Below are positions 17,719 to 25,310 of a stretch of DNA of 44,766 nucleotides, piece by piece (position 1 is the first letter of the stretch; each line of letters begins with the position of its first letter). Source of the stretch: an uncultured Prolixibacteraceae bacterium (GTDB taxonomy: Bacteria > Bacteroidota > Bacteroidia > Bacteroidales > Prolixibacteraceae). The notes below the pieces were generated by a model, which saw only the letters and a program-made list of their open reading frames with translations, made no database searches and was not told the origin of the DNA. The stretch spans positions 1-44,766 of the forward strand of contig CALGIG010000129.1 in the NCBI GenBank assembly GCA_937915865.1, given 5' to 3'. A program made the translations under genes and the position numbers.

Positions 17719-18957
17719 ATGAAAAAAATCAGCTTGATTATTGTTCTTCTTTTTTCAGTAATAGTGGTCGTCGCTCAGCCAATTCAGTGGCGTGGAGCCA
17801 ATCGTGACGGGAAATTTACAGATACCGGATTATTAAAAAAATGGCCCGATGCCGGACCTCAGTTAATTCTGAAAGTTGAAGGTATTGGAAAAGGTTATTC
17901 GTCGGTTATTGCTACCGATAAATATATGTTTGTAACCGGCATGATTGATACGCTCGATTACTTATCTTGCATTGCCATGGATGGTCAAATTAAGTGGAAA
18001 GTACCTTATGGCCGTTCGTGGAAACAATCTTTTCCTGAAACCCGTGGGTCGGCGACAATTGAGGGTGACCGGGTTTATGTGGTTAGTGGAACTGGTCAGT
18101 TATCTTGTATCAATGTTGAGGATGGTGCTACAATTTGGAAAGTTGATGTTGACAAGGATTTTAAAGCTGAATGGCATATATGGGGAGTTTCAGAATCACC
18201 ACTTATTGTTGATGATAAAGTAATCTGCTCTCCTGGCGGAAAGCAAACTTCAATCGTTGCATTTGATAAAATGACCGGTAAGCTAATTTGGCAAAGCAAA
18301 TCAGTTGGAGGGCCACGTACATATTTGTCGCCAACAATTTATCAGTACAAAAGCTTTAGGTATATACTTGCTGCAACAGGAACACATTTAGTAGCTCTCG
18401 AACCTGAGACTGGTAATGTTGTTTGGACCTTCCAATACTGGGATGGCGCCAAATGGGATCAACCGGGTTTAATTTGGGCAAATACTCCTGTATTTAACGG
18501 ACCAGATATTTTTATATCGATGGGCTACGATTACCGCAATGTGATGCTTACCATGAGCGAAGATGGAAAATCGGTAAAAGAAAAATGGAGCAATATGGTT
18601 TTGGATAATCACCATCACGGTTTGATTGAAATGAATGGTTATTTATATGGCTCGAACTGGATTAGTAACTCAAAAGGGAAATGGGTTTGCATGGACTGGA
18701 ACACTGGCGAAACTAAATATGAAACCGATTGGCTAACCAAAGGGGAGTTGGTTTATGCTGATGGACTTTTCTATATTCTTGAAGAAAAGACCGGAACAAT
18801 GGCTCTGGTAAATCCTAATCCACAAAATTTTGATGTGATAAGTTCATTCAAATTGCAGGGAGGAACTGGCCCTTTCTGGTCGCATCCGTTTATCGCCAAC
18901 GGCAAACTGTATTTGCGTCATGGCGATGTGTTATTTGTATATAACATCAAAGCTTAA
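17719..18957 (+). CDS. Secreted PQQ-type beta-propeller protein 2
   Basis: A 412-aa paralogue of the preceding propeller. It has a signal peptide (about 1-19, ending VAQ), the WRGANRDG start of the mature protein, then blades with PGGKQTSIVAFDKMTGKL and a C-terminal HPFIANGKLYLRHGD. Both HPx-YxRHG and the central TPGG/SPGG stretch are shared with propellers 1 and 3, so these are conserved positions worth examining as a binding site. Expected in the periplasm. Confidence 0.88.
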   Translation: MKKISLIIVLLFSVIVVVAQPIQWRGANRDGKFTDTGLLKKWPDAGPQLILKVEGIGKGYSSVIATDKYMFVTGMIDTLDYLSCIAMDGQIKWKVPYGRSWKQSFPETRGSATIEGDRVYVVSGTGQLSCINVEDGATIWKVDVDKDFKAEWHIWGVSESPLIVDDKVICSPGGKQTSIVAFDKMTGKLIWQSKSVGGPRTYLSPTIYQYKSFRYILAATGTHLVALEPETGNVVWTFQYWDGAKWDQPGLIWANTPVFNGPDIFISMGYDYRNVMLTMSEDGKSVKEKWSNMVLDNHHHGLIEMNGYLYGSNWISNSKGKWVCMDWNTGETKYETDWLTKGELVYADGLFYILEEKTGTMALVNPNPQNFDVISSFKLQGGTGPFWSHPFIANGKLYLRHGDVLFVYNIKA

Positions 18958-19007
18958 GGCGATTTACGATTTCAATGGTCAATAGTAAATTACCTAAATA
19001 GTCAATA

Positions 19008-20246
19008 ATGAGGTTGCTAATATTTCTACCGGTATTTTTTCTTTCCATCAGTTTGTTTGCCCAAGATATTGTCGAGTGGCGGGGCCCAAATCGTTCGGGA
19101 GTTTATCCTGATCAAAACTTATTGAAAGTTTGGCCTGAAAAAGGACCGAAGATGGTTCTGGAGATTAATAACATTGGGAATGGGTATTCTTCGCCGGTAG
19201 TTTATAAAAATGTAATTTTTGTCACCGGGCTAAAAGATACAATGGATGTTATTTCGGCTTACGATATGACTGGGCAAAAGAAATGGGAAACCCCTTATGG
19301 TAGAGCCTGGGCTCGAACATTCCCTGAAACACGTTGTACACCAACTATTGAAAATAATCGTATTTACTTGGTAAGTGGAATGGGACAAGTAGCTTGTGCT
19401 GATGCAGTTTCCGGGAAACTGATTTGGTCAGTTGATGCTCAAAATATGTTCAGGGGTGAACCGCATAAATGGGGAATTGCAGAGTCGGCTGTGATTTCAG
19501 ATAAAGCTGTTTTTTATGTCACAGGCGGCGAAGAAACTTCGGTAGTTGCACTGGATAAAAGAAACGGAAATTTGTTGTGGAAAACCAAAAGTTTGGGAGG
19601 CACAAGAGCTTATGCTTCATCGGTAATAATTGAAAAAGCAGGGCTGAAGTTGTTGCTGGCTCAAACGGCCCGTTACCTGATGGGAATAAATACTGAAAAT
19701 GGGGATATTGTGTGGAATTTCGATTTGTTGCCATATCATCCGGGAGAAATTGGAATAGGTGCAAATACCAATACTCCATTGTATTACGATAGCAAAATCT
19801 TTATCAGTAGCGGATATGACCATCCCGGAATTTTGCTCAAACTGGCTGATGATGCAAAGTCGGTTTCAGTGATTTGGACTAATCCTGATTTTGATAATCA
19901 TATTGGAGGTATTGTAAAAATTGACGGTTATCTCTTTGGTTCAAATTGGAAAACCAATACTACTGGTAACTGGATTTGTGTCGATTGGAACACGGGCAGC
20001 ACAATGTATGAAACCAAATGGTTTAACAAAGGTCCGGTTATTTCAGCCAATGATATGCTTTATTGTTTGGAGGAGAAAACAGGTAATTTGGCTTTAGTTA
20101 AACCAATACCTGATAAATTTGACGTGGTAAGTTCGTTTAGAATTGAGAAAGGCACCGGTCCGTATTGGGCGCATCCTGCAATTTTCGACGGGAGATTGTA
20201 TGTAAGGCATGGCGAATGGCTGATGGTTTATGATTTGAAAAATTAA
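19008..20246 (+). CDS. Secreted PQQ-type beta-propeller protein 3
   Basis: A 412-aa paralogue, closer to propeller 2 than to 1 (same length, shared PYGRAWARTFPETR-type stretch and EEKTGNLALV). It has a signal peptide (about 1-19, ending LFAQ), VEWRGPNRSGVYPD at the mature N-terminus and HPAIFDGRLYVRHGE at the end. The three genes probably arose by tandem duplication. Gap to the next gene is 48 bp. Confidence 0.88.
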   Translation: MRLLIFLPVFFLSISLFAQDIVEWRGPNRSGVYPDQNLLKVWPEKGPKMVLEINNIGNGYSSPVVYKNVIFVTGLKDTMDVISAYDMTGQKKWETPYGRAWARTFPETRCTPTIENNRIYLVSGMGQVACADAVSGKLIWSVDAQNMFRGEPHKWGIAESAVISDKAVFYVTGGEETSVVALDKRNGNLLWKTKSLGGTRAYASSVIIEKAGLKLLLAQTARYLMGINTENGDIVWNFDLLPYHPGEIGIGANTNTPLYYDSKIFISSGYDHPGILLKLADDAKSVSVIWTNPDFDNHIGGIVKIDGYLFGSNWKTNTTGNWICVDWNTGSTMYETKWFNKGPVISANDMLYCLEEKTGNLALVKPIPDKFDVVSSFRIEKGTGPYWAHPAIFDGRLYVRHGEWLMVYDLKN

Positions 20247-20294
20247 TTCGAAGTGAACTAAAGTTGTATCGGGGAAAAATAAAAACAAAAAATC

Positions 20295-21713
20295 TTGGAA
20301 AAGAATTTTAAATATATATTCTGGTCAGTTGTTGCGGTACTTGTAATCCTGTTGTTTTGGTGGATGTTTCGCGATCCGACCGGCAAATTTGCCGAAAGCT
20401 TGCCAGGCGCCGACAATCGCGGAAAAGATTCAATAATGGCCGGTCCGCCTGTGAATATCGGAGAAAAGTTTGAATTTTTCGGAACAACCAACACTACACT
20501 AAAAGGAACATGGACCCGCTTCCGTGGTGCTGATTATGACAATATCGTTAAGAATTCAGTTCCATTAAAGAGCTCATGGTCGGGAAACGAACCAGAACTT
20601 AAATGGTCGGTCGATTTGGGTGAAGGCCATGCCGGACCTGCCATTTATGAAGGCAAAGTTTATGTGATGGACTACGATGAGGCCACGCGTTCAGACGCTC
20701 TCCGGTGCTTTTCTCTGGAAGATGGCAAGGAGCTATGGCGTCGTTCATATAAAGTGCCATTGAAACGCAATCACGGTATGTCGCGCACGGTCCCGGCTGT
20801 AACTGCCGACTATGTGCTGACCATCGGTCCGCGTTGCCACGTAATGTGTGTGAAACGAGAAACCGGCGATTTGGTTTGGGGTTTGGATATGGTTCAGAAA
20901 TACCAGACTGAAGTGCCGTTGTGGTTTACCGGCCAGTGCCCGATGATTGATGGGAACAAAGCAATCCTGGCGCCCGGTGGAACTTCGGTAATGATTGCCG
21001 TGGATATGGCTACCGGGAAAGTTCTGTGGGAAACACCCAATCCGGGAGGAATCAAAATGTCGCATTCGTCGATCATGCCGTGGACGTTCAAAGGAAAGAA
21101 AATGTATGTGTATAGCGCGGTTGGAGCTGTTTTGGCTGTTTCGGCTGAAGGTCCCGATGAAGGTAAGATTCTCTGGAAGTCAACAGCCTGGAACCATGCT
21201 GTTGTTGCGCCATCACCGGTTTGCTTCCCTGATGGTAAAATATTCCTGACGGCTGGTTATGGAGCAGGAAGTATGATGATCAAAGTATCTCAGGCCGGAA
21301 GCGAATATAAAGTTGATGTGCTGAAACAATATCCACCCAAGGACGGTATGGCTTGCGAACAGCAGACTCCGGTTGTTTGGGAGGGAATGATGTATGGCAT
21401 CGAACCGAAAGATGCTGGCCCGTTGCGCAACCAATTGATTTGTGTCGATCCGAACGATGTGAATAAAGTCATTTGGACTTCAGGAAAAGACGGACGTTTT
21501 GGCCTTGGCCCGTACCTTATTGCCGATCAGAAAATATTTGTGCTCGACGACGAAGGTGTTCTTACGATGATTAAGCCTGACAAAAATAAGTATGTTCAGT
21601 TGGCTCAAAAGAAATTGTTTGATGGTGTTGATGCCTGGGGACCAATGGCTTTGGCTGACGGCTTTTTGATGTTGCGCGATTCGAAAAAAATGTATTGTGT
21701 AAAAGTTAATTAG
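20295..21713 (+). CDS. Membrane-anchored PQQ-type beta-propeller
   Basis: A 472-aa protein with an N-terminal transmembrane anchor (about residues 6-26, FKYIFWSVVAVLVILLFWW) and a periplasmic propeller starting at WTRFRGADYDN. The start is TTG 20295; no in-frame ATG lies at the expected N-terminus. Unlike the three preceding paralogues it is anchored and has several cysteines (for example GPRCHVMC). It is followed after 6 bp by another anchored propeller, so the two are probably co-translated. Base composition is visibly richer in G+C from here on. Confidence 0.85.
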   Translation: MEKNFKYIFWSVVAVLVILLFWWMFRDPTGKFAESLPGADNRGKDSIMAGPPVNIGEKFEFFGTTNTTLKGTWTRFRGADYDNIVKNSVPLKSSWSGNEPELKWSVDLGEGHAGPAIYEGKVYVMDYDEATRSDALRCFSLEDGKELWRRSYKVPLKRNHGMSRTVPAVTADYVLTIGPRCHVMCVKRETGDLVWGLDMVQKYQTEVPLWFTGQCPMIDGNKAILAPGGTSVMIAVDMATGKVLWETPNPGGIKMSHSSIMPWTFKGKKMYVYSAVGAVLAVSAEGPDEGKILWKSTAWNHAVVAPSPVCFPDGKIFLTAGYGAGSMMIKVSQAGSEYKVDVLKQYPPKDGMACEQQTPVVWEGMMYGIEPKDAGPLRNQLICVDPNDVNKVIWTSGKDGRFGLGPYLIADQKIFVLDDEGVLTMIKPDKNKYVQLAQKKLFDGVDAWGPMALADGFLMLRDSKKMYCVKVN

Positions 21714-21719
21714 TTAGCG

Positions 21720-22700
21720 ATGAACCGGAAACTGGTAAATATTGTGCTGATTGTGATGGCTGTAGCCATTGTTATTATCATTGGCAGGGATTTTATCGGT
21801 AAAAAAGCCGGTAAGCCCATCGAAAATCCTTATGAATACAATATTGACGAATTTAAGAAAGTTGATTCAACCCAAATTTTGTATTCTGAGAAGATAAATT
21901 TTCCTGTAAAAGCTTACAGTTGGGGTGGTATCGCCGTATCTGATTCATCAATAATTGTTGCTACGGCGAATAACCTGCTTCAGTACAATTACAAAGGAAA
22001 GTTGATTTCATCGAAACAGATGATTGACACTGCTACCTGTGTGGCCGTGGATAAGAACCGGCAGATTTGGGTTGGAATGCGCCATTATGTGGTGATGTAC
22101 GACATGAATGGAATACTGATAAAACGATGGAATTCGTTTGGCGAAAATGCTGTGATTACTTCGCTTGCGGTTTCTGATGAGTTTGTTTATGTGGCCGATG
22201 CTGGTAACCGGATCGTTTACCAGTGCAATTTGAATGGCCAGACAGAGCAAAAGATTGGCGAAAAAGACGAACATAAAGGTATTCCCGGATTCATAATCCC
22301 GAGTCCGTATTTCGACGTTGCGCTCGACGATCGTGGTTTCCTTTGGGCAGCCAATACCGGCAGGCATGTTTTCGAAAACTATAATCCCGATGGCTCATTG
22401 CGAACCTCTTGGGGTGTGACCAGTTTTAAAGTCGAAGGTTTTAGTGGATGTTGCAATCCTGCTCATTTTGCAATTTTGGACGATAATTCGTTTGTAACCA
22501 GCGAAAAAGGAATGCCTCGAATTAAATTGTACGATCAGCACGGGCAATTCATTGGAGTAGTTGCCGCTCCCGGTTCGTTTACCGGATCTAGTGCGCCAGA
22601 TATTGCAGTTGACAAACAGCACCGGGTGATTGCCCTTGATTTTGAACGAAACCAGGTTCGTATTTTTGAAAGGAAGAAAGAGTCGTATTCGCACACATGA
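21720..22700 (+). CDS. Membrane-anchored NHL/SMP-30-like beta-propeller
   Basis: A 326-aa protein with an N-terminal membrane anchor (about 5-23, VNIVLIVMAVAIVIIIG) and about six NHL-type blades (GGIAVSDSSIIVATANNLLQ, SLAVSDEFVYVADAGNRIV, DVALDDRGFLWAANTGRHV). FSGCCNPAHFA contains an adjacent Cys pair. It starts 6 bp after the anchored PQQ-type propeller and probably faces the periplasm. NHL propellers bind ligands or proteins; none can be named here. Confidence 0.82.
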   Translation: MNRKLVNIVLIVMAVAIVIIIGRDFIGKKAGKPIENPYEYNIDEFKKVDSTQILYSEKINFPVKAYSWGGIAVSDSSIIVATANNLLQYNYKGKLISSKQMIDTATCVAVDKNRQIWVGMRHYVVMYDMNGILIKRWNSFGENAVITSLAVSDEFVYVADAGNRIVYQCNLNGQTEQKIGEKDEHKGIPGFIIPSPYFDVALDDRGFLWAANTGRHVFENYNPDGSLRTSWGVTSFKVEGFSGCCNPAHFAILDDNSFVTSEKGMPRIKLYDQHGQFIGVVAAPGSFTGSSAPDIAVDKQHRVIALDFERNQVRIFERKKESYSHT

Positions 22701-22715
22701 TAAGGCTGCCTAATC

Positions 22716-22890
22716 TTTCGCCCCTTCAGGGCTTTATAGAATTGTGTCGGATCTTTGCACTGGGCTTCACCCTGTGTTTACAGATTAAACCCCTTCGGGG
22801 CAAGCAGATCGAATGAGCCCTGATAGGGCGAAATCTAATAGCGATGGGCTGCGCCCATCGAATAAGAAAAGATAAAAAATCCGCCCGCGC
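22716..22890. repeat. REP-like palindrome array A
   Basis: A chain of small hairpins: GCCCCTTCAGGGC, a CTGGG-CTTCA-CCCTG type, CCCC-TTCG-GGG, GCCCTGATAGGGC and CGATGGGC-TGC-GCCCATCG (22842-22860), then a GC-rich CCGCCCGCGCGG. Homologous arrays B and C flank the transposase at 27478. It fills most of the 250-bp gap before the Tat-exported genes. Confidence 0.85.
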
Positions 22891-22950
22891 GGAAATGATG
22901 AACATAGTGAGAACGATATTTCGGACGGAACAGAGCAAACGCTGAAAAGA

Positions 22951-23172
22951 ATGATAAAAATGAACGATATAAAAAACTCACGCCGCGAATTTTTCAGAAC
23001 GGCAGGCCAACTAACCTTCCTTTCGGTGATGATTGGTGGTTCTACATGGCTGATACACGAAAACCGGGTGCAAACTTATGGTTGTTCCGATAGCCAGTTT
23101 TGCAAAAGCTGTCATAAAATAAACACCTGCTCTCTCGACCAGGCTCAACAATTCAGGAAAAATGAGCGATAA
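22951..23172 (+). CDS. Tiny Tat-exported Cys-rich protein
   Basis: A 73-aa protein with a twin-arginine motif (NSRREFFR, residues 9-16) and a hydrophobic stretch to about 35. The short mature part has cysteines C45, C51, C54 and C60 in C-x5-C-x2-C-H-x4-C. The segment CKSCH also fits a heme-c site, but Tat export favours an Fe-S cluster. It overlaps the next ferredoxin gene by 11 bp, so translation is probably coupled. ATG 22960 is an equally possible start. No family recognised beyond Tat signal proteins. Confidence 0.75.
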   Translation: MIKMNDIKNSRREFFRTAGQLTFLSVMIGGSTWLIHENRVQTYGCSDSQFCKSCHKINTCSLDQAQQFRKNER

Positions 23173-23767
23173 ATTAACAACCAAGGGAATGGAGCGCCGC
23201 CGGTTTATCCGTACGAGTATGCAAATGGCTTTGGCCGTTTCTCTGGGTGGTGTTGCCGGTTATTCGGTTCTTTCGTCAACTTCCAGGAAAATGGTTTGGC
23301 AGATCGATCCGTTTAAATGCGTGCAGTGTGGTCGTTGTGCTACCGAGTGTGTGATGACTCCATCGGCGGTGAAATGCGTTCATGCCTACGCTTTGTGCGG
23401 TTATTGCGACCTGTGTGGCGGTTACCTGAAACCCGACCCGAATGCGCGTACAACGGCTGCCGAAAACCAGCTTTGTCCAACTTCGGCAATTAAGCGTAAA
23501 TATATCGAGGAGCCCTATTTCGAATATGAAATTGATGAGGCGCTTTGTATCGGATGTGCAAAATGTGTAGCCGGATGTACATCGTTTGGTAACGGTTCAC
23601 TGCATCTGCAAATCAGGCATAACGAATGTAAAAACTGTAACGAATGTGCTATCGCCCGAGTTTGTCCGGCTGATGCTTTCCAGCGTGTTCCTTATGATAC
23701 GCCTTACATGATTAAGGGCGGATTTACTAAAGAAAGTGCTGCTAAACCAACAGAAAAGAAAGGATAA
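23162..23767 (+). CDS. Tat-exported polyferredoxin, NapG-like
   Basis: A 201-aa protein with a Tat signal (ERRRFIR, 11-17) and cysteine sets for four [4Fe-4S] clusters: C53/56/59/63, C72 with C79/82/85, C105, C129/132/135/139 and C156/159/162/168. This matches the NapG/NrfC type of exported ferredoxin that passes electrons between a membrane quinone-reactive partner and periplasmic enzymes. The membrane polyferredoxin gene follows after 82 bp, as in napGH, but no nitrate reductase is nearby. The natural partners here may be the propellers (inference). Confidence 0.88.
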   Translation: MSDKLTTKGMERRRFIRTSMQMALAVSLGGVAGYSVLSSTSRKMVWQIDPFKCVQCGRCATECVMTPSAVKCVHAYALCGYCDLCGGYLKPDPNARTTAAENQLCPTSAIKRKYIEEPYFEYEIDEALCIGCAKCVAGCTSFGNGSLHLQIRHNECKNCNECAIARVCPADAFQRVPYDTPYMIKGGFTKESAAKPTEKKG

Positions 23768-23849
23768 AAAAGCTACAAGCTTTATGTATCAAGTCTCAGG
23801 AAGTTTTTATACTCAGGGTTTGATACTTGAAGCTATATTTTACTTAACT

Positions 23850-25121
23850 ATGAACCAAATAAAACGATATTTTCTACTAATCAGTATCCTGATTGTAACA
23901 ACGTTTCAATCGTTTGGAGCTGCAGAGGCCAAACAACGGTTTCCAAAACCTGAATTTGCAAATGGATATACGCAGCCGGATACAACAGCTCCAACGCTAC
24001 GATTTGCATTTCTCGAATATTTTGATGTATTTGTATTGCTGGTGGTTTTATCGGTTACAACCTGGTTTGTGCTGAAAAAGCGCTCACGTCGAGGCGTGTT
24101 CTGGACATCAGTATTTTCCCTGTTGTATTTCGGGTTTTACCGCGAAGGATGTATTTGCTCTATTGGTTCAATCCAAAATGTTGTTCTGGCGCTGGTCGAT
24201 TCAACTTATGCCATTCCGCTCACCGCATTGCTGTTTTTCCTGTTGCCGCTGGTATTTTCGCTGTTCTTCGGGCGAACATTTTGTGCCGGTGCTTGTCCGT
24301 TGGGCGCTATTCAGGATATCATTGTTTTAAAACCTATTGAATTACCCAAATGGATTCAGAAAGTACTAGGGTTGATTCCCTATTTATATCTGGGCCTTGC
24401 TGTGCTTTACGTGGCTACCAAATCTGAATTCATCATTTGCCGGTACGATCCGTTTGTCGGGTTTTTCCGCTTCAACGCGCCGTTTGACATGCTCATTTTG
24501 GGGATACTGTTCCTCGCTGTTGGCGTTTTTGTTGCCCGTCCGTATTGTCGTTTTTTCTGTCCGTATGGTGTTTTGCTGGGCTGGATGTCACGGTTTTCAT
24601 CGCGCCACATGTCGATTACACCTGCAGCTTGTATTCAATGTAAACTGTGCTCCAACTCGTGCCCGTTTGGCGCCATTGACGAGCCTATAGCCGAAACCGG
24701 GAAACGCCGGAGCAACGTTAACCGCCTGATGACCTATTTTGTGCTTCTTCCATTGTGGATTGGCATTGGTGGATTTGCCGGTTCAATGGTGCATATTCCG
24801 TTGTCTAAATTCAATAAGACAGTATACCTGGCCGATCAGATTATTGAGCATCCTGAAGTAAAGAATGATCCTAAAAATATTGATGTGCGTACGTTCCTTG
24901 GTTCAGGAAAATCGACCGAACAACTGGTTCAGGAAGCACACGACATACAGCGCCAGTTTTATTGGGGTGGCTGGATTCTTGGTGGTTTCATGGGACTGAT
25001 AATTGGTTCGAGCCTGATCAACCTCTCGAAGTTCCGCAGACGTGAAGACTGGGAACCCAACAAAACCAATTGCCTGAGCTGTGCCCGCTGTATGGATTAT
25101 TGTCCGGTGAAAAAGGAATAG
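23850..25121 (+). CDS. Membrane polyferredoxin, NapH/NosR/CcoG-like
   Basis: A 423-aa inner-membrane protein with a signal-like N-terminus and several transmembrane helices. It has two membrane-boundary CxxxCP motifs (C145-C149 and C233-C237), a further CIC at 101-103, and two [4Fe-4S] sites (C261/264/267/271 and C408/411/414/418, the latter at the extreme C-terminus). NapH relatives exchange electrons with menaquinol and pass them to the exported ferredoxin. ATG 23850 is chosen because the leader starts there; the longer upstream frame is hydrophilic and overlaps the ferredoxin gene. About 85 residues between the two Fe-S domains hold a periplasmic loop. Confidence 0.87.
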   Translation: MNQIKRYFLLISILIVTTFQSFGAAEAKQRFPKPEFANGYTQPDTTAPTLRFAFLEYFDVFVLLVVLSVTTWFVLKKRSRRGVFWTSVFSLLYFGFYREGCICSIGSIQNVVLALVDSTYAIPLTALLFFLLPLVFSLFFGRTFCAGACPLGAIQDIIVLKPIELPKWIQKVLGLIPYLYLGLAVLYVATKSEFIICRYDPFVGFFRFNAPFDMLILGILFLAVGVFVARPYCRFFCPYGVLLGWMSRFSSRHMSITPAACIQCKLCSNSCPFGAIDEPIAETGKRRSNVNRLMTYFVLLPLWIGIGGFAGSMVHIPLSKFNKTVYLADQIIEHPEVKNDPKNIDVRTFLGSGKSTEQLVQEAHDIQRQFYWGGWILGGFMGLIIGSSLINLSKFRRREDWEPNKTNCLSCARCMDYCPVKKE

Positions 25122-25127
25122 GAGATA

Positions 25128-25310
25128 AGTCCCTCCAAACCTCTCTCTCCTAAGGCGAGAAGGCTTAGGACTATTGCTGATTTTGGAGGTATTTTGGTTA
25201 TTGAATATTGGTCATTGGAAATTCCAAAGATATTTATAGTTCTGAAAAATTTGAATGATGCTTCACAAAGTCCCCCTTCGGGGGATTCAGGGGGCTTTTA
25301 AACGTATAAG
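25128..25310. repeat. Gap with two dispersed palindromes
   Basis: Contains CTCTCC-TAA-GGCGAG (25145-25159, related to the 12.8-kb palindrome) and CCCCC-TTC-GGGGG (25272-25284) followed by a second GGGGG run. Both belong to common Bacteroidota intergenic palindrome classes. No gene seen in the gap. Confidence 0.65.

Noticed and set aside
16492..20246. Naming the tandem propellers as PQQ-dependent alcohol or glucose dehydrogenases
   Set aside because: They have the propeller repeat pattern but are shorter than typical quinoprotein dehydrogenases, and I could not identify the catalytic Asp and metal ligands with confidence.
23102..23120. Cytochrome c reading of the CKSCH motif in the small Tat protein
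   Set aside because: Heme-c attachment happens after Sec export, and this protein has a Tat signal and a four-Cys pattern; kept only as a question in the findings.
23736..23849. Longer N-terminus for the membrane polyferredoxin
   Set aside because: The extra 38 residues are hydrophilic, overlap the ferredoxin gene and would hide the signal-like helix that starts at Met 23850.
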